From Eriocheir sinensis (taxonomy: Eukaryota > Arthropoda > Malacostraca > Decapoda > Varunidae): DNA of 64,000 nucleotides. Positions 17,884-28,437 of the stretch are shown here, one piece after another. The position numbers and the translations under genes are program-made. The first letter of the stretch is position 1. Every line of letters starts with the position of its first letter. Where the stretch lies: positions 7,300,023-7,364,022 of the forward strand of contig NC_066513.1 of assembly GCF_024679095.1 (NCBI RefSeq). Reading direction: 5' to 3'. The notes below the pieces were generated by a model, which saw only the letters and a list, made by a program, of their open reading frames with translations, ran no database searches and was not told where the DNA came from.

Positions 17884-19212
17884 CTGCACCCTTTGTATGT
17901 CAGTAAATGAGGTAAATGAGGTATGTCGGTAAATGTGATAAATATGAGATAACCTGTTCCCCTTGTATGTCGGTAAATGTAATAAATGAAATAACTTATA
18001 CCCCTTGTATGTCAGTAAATGTGATAAATGAGATAACCTGCTCCCCTTGTATGTCGGTAAATGTGATAAATAAGATACCCTACACCCCTTGTATGTCAGT
18101 AAATGAGATAAATGAGATAACCTGCTCCCCTTGTATGTCGGTAAATGTGATAAATGAGATACCCTACACCCCTTGTATATCAGTAAATGAGATAAATGAG
18201 ATAACCTACACCCCTTGTATGTCAGTAAATGTGATAAATGAGATAACCTGCTCCCCTTGTATGTCAGTAAATGTGATAAATGAGATAACCTACACCCCTT
18301 GTATGTCGGTAAATGTGATAAATGAGATAACCTGCACCCCTTGTATGTCAGTAAATGTGATAAATGAGATAACCTACACCCCTTGTATGTCAGTAAATGT
18401 GATAAATGAGATACCCTACACCCCTTGTATATCAGTAAATGAGATAAATGAGATACCCTACACCCCTTGTATGTCAGTAAATGTGATAAATGAGATAACC
18501 TACACCCCTTGTAGGTCGGTAAATGTGATAAATGAGATAACCTACACCCCTTGTATGTCAGTAAATGTGATAAATGAGATAACCTGCTCCCCTTGTATGT
18601 CGGTAAATGTGATAAATGAGATAACCTGCTCCCCTTGTATGTCGGTAAATGTGATAAATGAGATAACCTGCACCCCTTGTATGTCGGTAAATGTGATAAA
18701 TGAGATAACCTGCTCCCCTTGTATGTCGGTAAATGTGATAAATGAGATACCCTACACCCCTTGTATGTCAGTAAATGTGATAAATGAGATAACCTGCTCC
18801 CCTTGTATGTCAGTAAATGTGATAAATGAGATAACCTGCTCCCCTTGTATGTCGGTAAATGTGATAAATGAGATAACCTGCACCCCTTGTATGTCGGTAA
18901 ATGTGATAAATGAGATAACCTGCTCCCCTTGTATGTCGGTAAATGTGATAAATGAGGTAACCTGCTCCCCTTGTATGTCGGTATATGTGATAAATGAGGT
19001 AACCTGCACCCCTTGTATGTCGGTAAATGTGATAAATGAGATAACCTGCACCCCTTGTATGTCGGTAAATGTGATAAATGAGGTACCCTACACCCCTTGT
19101 ATGTCGGTAAATGTGATAAATGAGGTACCCTACACCCCTTGTATGTCGGTAAATGTGATAAATGAGGTACCCTACACCCCTTGTATGTCGGTAAATGCGC
19201 TAAATGAGGTAA
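17884..19212. repeat. 42-bp minisatellite, main block (about 31 copies)
   Basis: Tandem copies of a 42-bp unit containing ccttgtatgtcggtaaatgt and gataaatgagataacctgc. Because 42 is a multiple of three and the unit lacks stops in one frame on each strand, long frames of a 14-residue repeat run on both strands (17916-19451 plus, 19299-17821 minus). Variation between units is concentrated at a few sites (g/a in tcggt/tcagt, ctgctcc/ctacacc). I regard it as non-coding satellite. Confidence 0.95.
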
Positions 19213-19546
19213 CTTTTTCTTGTGTTTACATCTCAGCCTATAGCGCCAGTAGGCTTTCTTCAGGAGCCTGGTGGTCGGCCCAAGCCCGTCATGGCGCAAG
19301 CAATTTTTATAGTGGCGCTAGTTATGCTTGGCTCATCCTGCCCCCTGGAACTCATTTTTTAGTTGATTGTGTTTTTTCTTCTAGAAAGCGGGATGATAGG
19401 TGGTCTTCTAGACAGCCTGTGGGTAGTCTTAAGCCACTCGGCGGTGACTAAAAATTCCCAGGTGGTAGCGTGAGGATTCGAATCGACATTGTCCATGGCG
19501 TGATGAATGTTGGCCCCGCACGCTAATCACTCAGCCACCGCCTACC
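19213..19546 (-). mobile_element. tRNA-derived SINE (family 1) inserted in the minisatellite
   Basis: On the - strand it has an A box (ggtggctgagtgattagcg, about 19540-19522) and a B box (gattcgaatcctc, about 19478-19466), a body similar to the SINE at 457-837, and a T-rich stretch at 19213-19218 as the A-tail. Minisatellite units resume right after it. Confidence 0.8.
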
Positions 19547-19745
19547 CTTGTATGTCAGTAAATGTGAAAAATGAGATAACCTACACCCCTTGTATGTCAG
19601 TAAATGTGATAAATGAGGTAACCTGAAATCTTGTATGTAAGTAAATGTGATGAGATAACTTGCACCCCTTGTATGTCGGTAAATGTGATAAATGAGATAA
19701 CCTGAAACCTTGTATGTCAGTATATATGATAAATGAGATAACCTA
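19547..19745. repeat. 42-bp minisatellite, distal degenerate block
   Basis: Four to five diverged copies of the same unit (ttgtatgtcagtaaatgtg..), with some deletions. They continue the array after the SINE. Confidence 0.9.
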
Positions 19746-20314
19746 CACTCTCTTCTGATTGATGGTCATGTTTCTCGGATTCTCTCCATTTAATGGTAGG
19801 CTATCTTAATTATGGGGCCCATGTCATTCTTGAATTAGGCCATTTTCCCATTAAAGCTGCCATGCTGTCTTGCCGCCATCTTGCCTGGACAAACTACGAT
19901 ATCAACACTGTGTTTGTAAACATTGGGTTCCGCGCATGCGCAGATCAGGATGGGATGTCTTTGGATACGTGGATGGCCGATGACACAACACTGGCTCACT
20001 TAAAATCAAAACCTTAATGCTTATGTTCTTCTTGTAACTAATTTATTTATGGACCAATATATTTTATTCAGAAAGCTATTTAATCAGGAAGGATAGGAGA
20101 TAATTAATGATCACTATCACTCGTCTTTATTGAATAGTAAAAAAATATTTCCTAGATTTCGATGATAAAATATTTTAAAAAATGAAAAATGTTTGTCAAA
20201 AATCTAAATCAACTTCAAACAAGAGTTAAAATAGCGAACATAGTTCCTTTTTCATACTTTCAGAAATTGAATAAAAAGAGTAGACTTAAATAAATGCCTA
20301 AAATAAGAAGTTAA

Positions 20315-21808
20315 GGGGGAAATTCGGCCGCTTGGCACTGATATCGGTTTTTGGGTCCTCCTACCTTTATTTTCTCACCTAGGTGAATAATATTTTGACA
20401 CAATGTGTATTAATATGCAGTGCTTCTATACCAGTAATATGGTAAAGAAAGCTGCCGTAGTTTTTGTGCAGTGCGTTATGTTTGGAATTGACGAAAGACA
20501 TTCAAAATTACGTAATAACTTCAAACTATGAATAGTATGGCAATTTCCTTTTGATCACAGATAATATACACAATAAAGTACCCATGGTACTATTTTCGTA
20601 CACCTAGCTGAAGTTACAACAAATTTATTACACCGCAAAATGTTACCTTTTTATTACGTCAAAAATTAGAGTTTTATAAATTTGTCATAAATTTATTTGA
20701 GGAAATTAATGCGTGATAATAGTACGTTTACTAAACACGAGGGTGGTGATCATTTTGATACTTGAATTTCTAAAATTGGTCAATTACTGACAGAGTTATT
20801 AAACATTGTGTGCCAAAAACAAGTTTTGAGAAAAACGCATTTTTGTGTGAACATCTTCAATACCCCATAACAATCACTCCAACATGCACCAAATCCAAAT
20901 ATTTACTTATATAACTCTGGCCATTCCTGGAAGGTTGGTAGTGGTTGTTTAGGTAGTTCAGGCCATGTTTACATCACGTTTATGTCACCTGTATAGCCCC
21001 TACGGAAGGTGAGTTCTCCCTTGCCTGGTAGACCTCTAAAGAAACCAAGGCTCCTGGTCCCGTGTTATAATCATATTAGGTTATATAACATATTTTTGAT
21101 ATATTATATATATCTAAAATGAAAATAACATATTCACTCAGTGGAGTCCACCCCACCTCATTGTCGCCAGGACAGTTTGTTTAGAAATTACCAGGCTGGT
21201 AATCAGGGCCAGGTGTTGTCTTGCTTTTCTTCTTTGACTTCTTTACTGCTTTCCGTGGCGTATATGCTGTGAACTCTTTGACACCCTCCTGGGAGGGTGG
21301 CTGATGCGTATCGTCACATTTCTTCCACCTTTTCAATATATTCTGGCGGCCTGCTTCACTTTTCGACTTTCTTTTTGCACTCGTACGTGGCATTGTCACT
21401 TACTATAGTCGGTACGACAAAACAAACGCACAAAAGTCATCACCATGGAAGATAGAGAATGACGTGAAGAGAGTACGTACATCCACTCCCGTCTTATTTC
21501 ACTCACTGAGCCCAAGGCCATGCGGCACGCCAACTGCTCCCACTCCTCACCAGACAGACCCAAAGTATCGTACACCGCTATCAATCAGAAAAATTCCGAA
21601 AAAAGCAGAAAAAACGAAAGAAATACAAGGAAAACAAAGCTTAGTGGATAAGAGGGCGTGTCCGCAGCGAAGGCATTTAAATGTCCAGCCATTTAAATCC
21701 GCTTTATGCGCCTGGCAACCAGTCACCCCGGTTGGGTGAAGAGTGACGACGCCATACACGAAGTTTGAAAATTTCGACAATTTTCACCCAAATTGCCGAA
21801 TTTCCCCC
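20315..21808. mobile_element. TTAA-flanked DNA transposon (piggyBac- or Kolobok-type)
   Basis: Begins GGGGGAAATTCGGC and ends GCCGAATTTCCCCC, a 14-bp perfect inverted repeat. TTAA is duplicated on both sides (20311-20314 and 21809-21812), and the uninterrupted sequence agttaagataac is visible in the other hAT-like copy near 1806-1817 (inverted). TTAA duplication is shared by piggyBac and Kolobok elements; the purine-rich start argues against a typical piggyBac CCC start. The element is 1,494 bp and has no complete transposase, only a 72-residue basic frame at 21181-21399 on the - strand. Confidence 0.85.
21181..21399 (-). CDS. Small basic ORF inside the TTAA transposon
   Basis: A 72-residue frame starting at ATG 21399 (MTMPRTSAKRKSKSEAG..) is rich in Lys, Arg and Ser: the first half contains KRKSKSEAGRQNILKRWKKC and the second a KKSKKKSK cluster. 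I do not recognise the family. It could be the first exon of the element's transposase or a nuclear-localisation-like remnant, or chance. It lies about 410 bp from one terminus, a plausible place for a 5' coding exon. No splice donor was convincingly identified. Confidence 0.3.
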   Translation of the reverse strand: MTMPRTSAKRKSKSEAGRQNILKRWKKCDDTHQPPSQEGVKEFTAYTPRKAVKKSKKKSKTTPGPDYQPGNF

Positions 21809-22113
21809 TTAAGATAACATTTTTTGTCTTTAACATGTCCTATATACCAGAAGAAAGAGGAAAAATAAAGATATTTATAAGCAAATAATCAAGTTATTAC
21901 TTATTTGAAATTATTACTTAAAGAACACCTAAAATAGGTGTTTCTTGTAATTATTATTTAAAAAAATAATAGTAATTATTATAAGTTTAAATGATCGGAT
22001 GATCGGAACAGCAATACTTAAAAAATGATCAGATGATCGGAATCGGATCAGTTGCCCAAACTGATCGGATGATCGGGGATCGGAACAGCAAAAAAGTGAT
22101 CGGTGCCCACCAC

Positions 22114-22199
<86 letters not shown>
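22114..22199. repeat. (TA)n microsatellite
   Basis: About 85 bp of TA directly after the hAT-like end at 22113. Confidence 0.95.
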
Positions 22200-22203
<4 letters not shown>

Positions 22204-22897
22204 GGGGAGGGGGGTGCAAAATTATACTCCGCCCCAGGTACCAAATACTCTAGGAATGCCTCTGATTACAAGTGCAAACATTTGCATTTGTTGCTCCTTC
22301 TAACTCCCCCCTCCTGTAAAATAAAGCTCTTCAAAAAAATTATTGATACTTCTCTATACCCTCCTTGTATACCACCATCAATTACAGTCATCTGAGAGGA
22401 GCAGGAATGGAATATGGGTGAGTTTTGATAGTGAATGATAAGGGGACTAAGAAAACTGAGTAAAGAACAAGAATGGTTTAGCAAGAACAGGATGCCTAGA
22501 TCAGATTTTTCCCATTAGGACACTAATAAGAAAATCTTTGAAGCTGTATTTATCATTCATGCATTGGATTCAAGTTCTGTGGCATGCATGCTTGTCTTGT
22601 AATACAAATGTTTAAATTTCAAGTATAGTAGGTAAACTTTCACAAGGATGTTTCTTTTCTGGGACTCAAGCCTATTCCTTAACAAGTTAATCGCTACATA
22701 TAAATGACAGTAAAGCAATAAAACTGGTGCGACATCTAGGGTACAACCATGTACATGCAGAATTTTCTTCTATATATGGTCTGTTTCACAAGACTGTGGA
22801 GCAATGATGATGCAGATAGGGTGATGATATTCTCAAGCTTGTGTTCTTTCTTACAATAAACCAAACAATGGTATAGATAAATCAGATGAATTCCTAC
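22200..22897. other. Mostly unassigned DNA
   Basis: The first 65 bp (gggtgcaaaattatactccg..) resemble the inner part of the hAT-like MITE end near 5772. The remainder is AT-rich with no coding or RNA signal that I can see. Confidence 0.3.
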
Positions 22898-22901
22898 TTA
22901 A

Positions 22902-23146
22902 CCCTATCCATCCGTGACGCAGACGTTGGCGTCACAGTATGGAAAGGGTCAAGAGGAAATGGAAGAGGATTAATCCTCTTCTAAACCTTTCAATCCTCTT
23001 CTAAATTCTTCTCTTAATCCTCTTCCATTTCCTCTTAAGAGGTTCAAAAGGGGATTAAGAGAAAATGGAAGAGGATTAAGAGGTTTAGAAGAGGACTAAC
23101 GGTGATGCCGTCGGACGCCAATGTCGCTGTCACCGGAGTGAAGGGG
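22902..23146. mobile_element. TTAA-flanked foldback MITE
   Basis: 245 bp bounded by TTAA at 22898-22901 and 23147-23150. The termini are CCCTATCCATCCGTGACGC and inverted ..GGAGTGAAGGGG, and most of the interior is self-complementary through repeated aatcctcttc/gaagaggatt motifs. CCC start plus TTAA fits a piggyBac-type MITE. Confidence 0.8.
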
Positions 23147-23261
23147 TTAATTAAGACCTCTTAGAAAACAAGAAAATGGCACTGGAAACCAGTTGTTGAA
23201 ATAATTGCTTTTGTAGCTGTTGTACATGCATAATTCATGTATACTATATAAAAATAATTCA

Positions 23262-23551
23262 ATCAATCAATCAATAGGGGAGTACGCCGGGGGCGTGTTG
23301 CCTCGCCCACACTACGACGCCAAATCCGAAGGTCCCACCAGGCGAGCCCCCATGCAGGCGCCCTTCACATCCTGAGTACCTCCTGGCAGAATCTATCAAC
23401 ATGCTCAAGCTATGAAATCCATGGGAATTCCCTTGGCCTCCTCCACTCAGGATTCTCTTCCAGAGACAACTCGATGAGCAGGATCAGCTTCTGGGTAACG
23501 TGCCACATGCCCATATAGCTGGAGTTGGCGCTGACGGACTATGCAGGTAAT
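23262..23551 (-). pseudogene. RTE-type LINE 3' fragment
   Basis: On the - strand the frame reads YITCIVRQRQLQLYGHVARY, then PEADPAHRVVS, closely matching the C-terminal region of the RTE copy at 34146-34232. It ends in (TTGA)n (caatcaatcaatcaat at 23261-23276 on the + strand). It is cut at about 23551 where a (ta)gtaaaccctcatttatcc motif, similar to a Tigger end, begins. Confidence 0.8.
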
Positions 23552-24331
23552 ATATAGTAAACCCTCATTTATCCGGGTGCACCATATCCAACCTCGCCCG
23601 TATCCGGGAGTTTTTAAAAATGTGATTTTTTCCAAAAAAATTCAAAAAAATTGTCACGTGCTGCCAAAAGTCCTTCAAATTGCCCGCGCGATGCCTCTAA
23701 GCTCTACCCGGGTGGCTTACTGCACCACCAAGGTAAAGAGATTCTTTTCACCTTACGCACCACAACACAACAAGTGCCCCGCCCGCCATTGTTTACGTTC
23801 ACCATGGCCCAGTTTATTGCTTTTGCATGTGTGCCCTACCTTCTCCAGGCATTGCTTTGCCTGTGTGTGGTGTTTGGGGCGCTTACCATGGCGCCGATGT
23901 ATATAGGTCAGCAGGGTGTACAAGCGTTAATTACCCCGTTAGGAGCGAATCTTAACACCTGCGTCCTTGGGGCCATGGCGGGTGCTGACCAGCCCAGCAA
24001 CGCCCCGACAATTTTTCTTAGGTTAAGTCACTAATTATTATTTGCAAGAGATGCCACAACGCCCAGGCATTCATTGTGGATGGGGAAAGGCTTGCCTACA
24101 TTGGCGTTAGCGTAGATAATGTAATATTGCAGAAAACAAGGTAAAACATTCTCGGGGCAGCAGGGCAAGGCGGGCAGTTTGATGTAACCCATAACATTTT
24201 TTCAGTTTTATATGGCTATAATATATCCTTCCTGCACTCATTTCATATATCCACGAGTGCGCAGGCATAAAGGGGTGACGTGGGCGTACGGACGTGAGCT
24301 TAAGTAGCTCCGTTTGTAAGATAAGGATATA
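23549..24331. other. Tigger-like terminus followed by unassigned DNA
   Basis: agtaaaccctcatttatccg at about 23557 resembles a CAGTAAACCC-type Tigger end lacking its first C, with an internal repeat of tatccggg. A hydrophobic frame (about 23804-24034, MAQFIAFACVPYLLQALL..) starts in good Kozak context, but I recognise no family, so it is not called as a gene. The opposite end was not found. Confidence 0.35.
24190..24331 (+). repeat. Direct repeat flanking the family H element, left copy
   Basis: Shares with 25515-25675 the order taaccc.taacat, gctataa.atat, cctgcactcatttcatat and gtgagcttaagtagct, at reduced identity. The family H element separates the two copies. Confidence 0.65.
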
Positions 24332-25476
24332 CAGTAGAGCCCCATTTAGCATGAGAATTAGGTGGATGAACGCGGTCGCGCTAACTGAATTCGCACTAAT
24401 TGAATAAAGTAACCAATATGAAAAAAATTTATTTGGTGCACACGTGGGTCTGACTTTTGGGTTTGATAATTACTCAAAATAATCACTCACATTAAAAAAA
24501 AAAAACCTACAATTGGTTGAGCTCTGAAAACACGCTTGTGATACACTGGGAGTCCGATGACGTCATTGCCGGCACTCACCCGGTCAGCAGCCTCGCTGCC
24601 TTAAGGCAGTATCACACTTGGAGAACCGGCAAATCTAAATTTTCCGGGTGTGCGTCACACACGGCCAAGGTCAGTTGCCCGTATCCACATCCACAACGTA
24701 AACAAAGCACTTGCCCTGTATCAACATGGCGTCGTCTGCTAAAGTAAGGGCTCTCGCGGCTTCTGCCATGCATCATGGCGGCTTGTGCCGCACATCATGG
24801 CGGCTTGTGCTGCGCATCATGGCGACTTGTGCTGTGCATCATGGCGGCTTGTGCCGCGCATCATGGCAGCTTGTGCCGCGCATCATGGCAGCTTGTGCCG
24901 CGCATCATGGCGGCTTGTGCCGCGCATCATGGCGGCTTGTGCCGCGCATCATGGCGGCTTGTGCCGTGCATCATGGCGGCTTGTGCTGCGCATCATGGCG
25001 GCTTGTGCTGCGCATCATGGCGGCTTGTGCTGCGCATCATGGCGGCTTGTGCCGTGCATCATGATGGCTTGTGCTGTGCATCATGGCGGCTTGTGCTGCG
25101 CATCATGGCGGGTTGTGCCGCGCATCATGGCGGCTTGTGCTGCGCATCTTGGCGGCTTGTGCCGCGCATCATGGCGGCTTGTGCTGCGCATCATGGCGGG
25201 TTGTGCCGCGCATCATGGCGGCTTGTGCCGTGCATCATGGCGGCTTGTGCCGTGCATCATGGCGGCTTGTGCTGCGCATCATGGCGGCTTGAGCTGCGCA
25301 TTATGGCGGCTTGTGCTGCGCATTATGGCGGCTTGGCGCAATTTTCAAAATTCAGTCGTGGTGGCTGCTCACGCTAACTGAGGCTTTCGCGCTAATTATT
25401 TTTTTTCTTGGTAGATGGTGGCTCGCGCTAATTGCGGTTCGTGCTAATTGATCTCACGCTAAGTGGGGCTCTACTG
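24332..25476. mobile_element. Tigger/pogo-like element, family H, containing a minisatellite
   Basis: Left CAGTAGAGCCCCATTTAGC and right GCTAAGTGGGGCTCTACTG are inverted repeats (19 bp, one mismatch) with TA on both sides. Terminal motifs (gctaa) recur inside both ends. The interior is dominated by a 22-bp minisatellite, and no transposase is present. Confidence 0.85.
24768..25335. repeat. 22-bp minisatellite (about 26 copies)
   Basis: Unit catcatggcggcttgtgctgcg with sporadic c/t, g/a changes. Since 22 leaves remainder 1 on division by 3, translation has a 22-residue period and stays open in more than one frame. It lies wholly inside the family H element and ends before ggcttggcgcaattttc. 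Confidence 0.95.
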
Positions 25477-25514
25477 TATATTCTAAGGGCGAGTGGGGCA
25501 GGATGGCGGCGCCG

Positions 25515-25675
25515 CGGGTGAAATGTAGCCTAACCCGTAACATAATTTTCTTTACTACAGCTATAACATATCGGCCCTGCACTCATTTCATATGTATACA
25601 TATGCGCTGGCGTGGAAGGCTGTCATGGACTTACGGGCGTGATCTTAAGTAGCTTTGTTTGTGCCGATGATATAT
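25515..25675 (+). repeat. Direct repeat flanking the family H element, right copy
   Basis: Partner of 24190-24331; contains cctgcactcatttcatat and gtgatcttaagtagct. The duplication is far longer than a TA target duplication. Confidence 0.65.
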
Positions 25676-26192
25676 TAAATGCGATAGGCAAAAATTGGGT
25701 TTTCGGGTCTGTAGACTTAACCTACACCATATTCGGGTGTCAATGTCTCACAGCCACAGCATAGCAAAATAACTGTCCTTTCTAGAATTCAAAGAATCAT
25801 TAGTTTACTAGCTAACTGGAGAACTGCAGGATACTACCAGGTCAGAAAGAGAGACATTAGAGGTTTCAGGAAAGTGTGGGATCCATATGCCTAGTGACAG
25901 ACCTAAATGCAATTCAAGGAAAAGGTACCGTGGCTGTTATGAAAAAATTTCCATAAATGAAGAATACAAAATCACAAAGCAACAAGCATAAAGGGTGTCA
26001 ACCTACTGTCTTCACTGTGATGAAAATCCACACCTATGTAGAGCATGCTTTAAAAGAATGAAAATACTGCCCACTATCATTTGAATGCCATTCTTCATAA
26101 TGCATAAGTTAGCTGAACCTCAAAAAATCAAACACCCAAACTAACCTCACCTAACCTAGACAATAACCTAAATATGCCTAAAGAGTCACCCA
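25676..26192. other. Unassigned DNA with degenerate AACCT repeats
   Basis: No coding signal. At about 26120-26170 a degenerate (acctaacct) stretch resembles the complement of the arthropod TTAGG telomere motif. Confidence 0.3.
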
Positions 26193-26200
26193 TTGCTGTA

Positions 26201-26750
26201 ATAGCGTCTTCCATTTAGCATAACCCGTTTCTGGGTCGTGATCTGTAGAGTCCCTTGATAGATAGAGTCCCAACAACCTAAGTTTTGGACGCCATTATTG
26301 GCCCTGTATTTGTTTCACAGACATACGGGTCGTCCACTGAAACTGAGCACACTTGTGTCAGACCTGCACACCTTCCCCTAACAGCCAGCAGGGAGCCAGC
26401 AGCCAGCGAGCTCCGGGAAGATAAATAAGAGACATAATGGTGGGTTGGCGACAGCTGTTGGTGTAGACACAAACAGTCTTTTATTTATCTTCCCAGAGCA
26501 CGTTGGCTGCTGGCTCCCTGCTGGCTGTTAGGGGAATGTGTGCAGGTCTGACACAAGTGTGCTCAGTTTCAGTGGACGACCCGTATGGCTGTGAAACAAA
26601 TACAAAAGAGAGTGTGTGCTAGCGTTTGAAAAGTGAGGCGAAAACAGGGCCAATAATGGCGTCCAAATCTTAGGTGGACAGGACTCTCTCTATTAAGGGA
26701 CTCTACAGATCACGACCCAGAAACGGGTAACACTAAATGGAAGACGCTAT
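26201..26750. repeat. Foldback with about 230-bp arms
   Basis: The left arm starts atagcgtcttccatttagc at 26201 and the right arm ends with its inverted match at 26750. Arm contents in order include gggtcgtgatctgtagagtc, ggacgccattattggccctg, gggtcgtccactgaaactga and ccagcagggagccagcagcc. The loop is about 26430-26470. A single arm of the same family lies at 56372-56620. Confidence 0.9.
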
Positions 26751-27864
26751 TAATAGCATCATAGCTTAACAGCATCATAGCCCAACACCCACTCACAATC
26801 TGCTCTCCAGAATGGAAGGGCAGCATCATCATCATGGCAGCTCTTGAGTATTCACTGCCATATATGACAAGCCATCATCATGTTACTGTTATTTCTAAGT
26901 TTAAATATGCGACAAGTATCACACACATCAGACATCATAGGATATTACTGGTGGTAAGTTTGGTAAGGGTCAAAATGTTTTAATCTTTTGAGTGACCTTC
27001 ATGAAAATAATACATGTATAAGACAGAATGGATTTGATGTAAGAAATTTGGAGTTAAATGAATGAAGTAGTTAAGAGAATAGTAACTATCCATACAAAAC
27101 CTAACTAATAATGACAGACGAGAGTTCTGATGCCGTATTCGGATAATCTTAGGAATAGCAGCTCCTAGCGGGTGCCCATTTAGGGCACGGTATGGTGGTA
27201 ATTACAACATTTCTAGCATGTACAACGGGGTTTTGACAAGCGGACAGGTGTGTTTATGTCACAAGGGGTGTATTTTTCCATGCTGGCCTCACAATTTTTT
27301 CTAAGTCCATTGTTATTGTTTCACGAGCACCTCTATAGACAGACTGAGCCTCATACCTGCCTTGCAGTGCACCATAAAAACCAGTTCCTAAGCCAGTAAT
27401 ATCCAGAACGCGCATGGATCATTACGATTTCGGACATAAAACGGTCTATGAGTTCTATGTTATTTTCTTCTCTATATTAAGGCAAGTAATGGCACAAGTA
27501 TTTGTATTTTATAATTCTAAGCAACTACATTCTTGAAATATTACTACGCTGGGGTGTATTGCTGCCAGGCTGCCACGTAGCAGAGCCTCACTCTCAGTCT
27601 TCCTTCCATGCACCGCCATGGTGGACGGTACATCGACACAACTCTTTTTTACTCTCCTGAAAGTATTATTTTACTACACCTCTCAGTAAGTGTTAGCTGA
27701 CTATTTAGCCTCTTTATTGGTATCCCTCAGGAGGCATATAGCGCCGTCAAATAACCTAAAACCGAGGCCCTTCAATACCACGATATGGGAACAGTAACAC
27801 AGGCGTGTCACCTAAGATGTGCTGTACACTTGACACTCAACAGCCTAGAGAGCATTATATTGAG
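26751..27864. other. No recognisable feature
   Basis: Low-copy-looking sequence. Short candidate ATGs in fair context (for example 27617) do not lead to a recognisable protein. Confidence 0.35.
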
Positions 27865-28437
27865 AGCCTGGGAACCTATGGGGAATGTGGGTTTTGGGTG
27901 TGAGAAGGCAAATTGACTGAAATATGGGCCTCAAAAATTTCCCTAAAATAGGGAAAAATCCCTAGTCCAAAAACTTGAGTAGTTTCCTAAACCTATTGTC
28001 TTTCAAGCCACCAGATTCGAACAGTGACATGGGCGTATCACATGGGGTGCGCTTATTTAGTGCTTCATGGGAGCATCAAGCTGTGAAAAGCACCCGCCTC
28101 CTATATTGCCCCCACGAGAATAATAACCTTCCCAAGGTCTCACATACTGTTGCACTTCTCTAGTCTTACCAGCGCATCATACATGTGGGGGTGTTGCCTC
28201 CCCTGGTTAGCAGTGGAGGTCGAGGGGTCCAGGGGGGGTGCAGCCCCCCTTGGTTAGCTGGGGGGTTGAAGCCCCCTTGATAGCTATTAGATAATAGAGT
28301 CCAGGACTTTCCTTACTTTCAAGACAAGGGAATTTTCCATAATTTAGGGATTTTTCTAGGGAAATTTTGGAAGCCCATTTTTCAGTGATTTTGCCTTCCC
28401 CCCTCCAAAACCCCAGTTCCCCACAGTCCCCTAGGCT
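27865..28437. repeat. Inverted repeat pair (MITE-like)
   Basis: The left arm 27865-27970 and right arm 28320-28437 are inverted: agaaggcaaattgactgaaa against aaggcaaaatcactgaaaaa, then aaatttccct and aaaatccct. A 350-bp loop lies between and contains G-rich hairpins. Confidence 0.7.

Larger units (their letters stand above)
19900..22113 (-). mobile_element. hAT-like element, copy 2, interrupted by a TTAA-flanked transposon
   Basis: Inverted match of 1493-2200: gcgcatgcgc, gtaactaatttatttatgg and the gatcgg-rich end ..gtgatcggtgcccaccac at about 22113, next to (TA)n. At 20314 the match breaks and resumes at 21809, with TTAA duplicated. Confidence 0.6.

Noticed and set aside
17821..19451. Two proteins of about 500 residues on opposite strands
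   Set aside because: Both are translations of the minisatellite; no independent start context, domain or unique sequence supports a gene.
17884..19745. CRISPR-like array
   Set aside because: The repeats are directly contiguous 42-bp units with no unique spacers, in a clearly eukaryotic context.
23804..24034. Hydrophobic 76-residue protein (MAQFIAFACVPYLL..)
   Set aside because: Good start context but no recognisable family, and it lies between transposon fragments.
24711..25381. 200-residue Cys/His-rich repeat proteins
   Set aside because: Open frames of the 22-bp minisatellite inside a DNA transposon; several frames are open at once.
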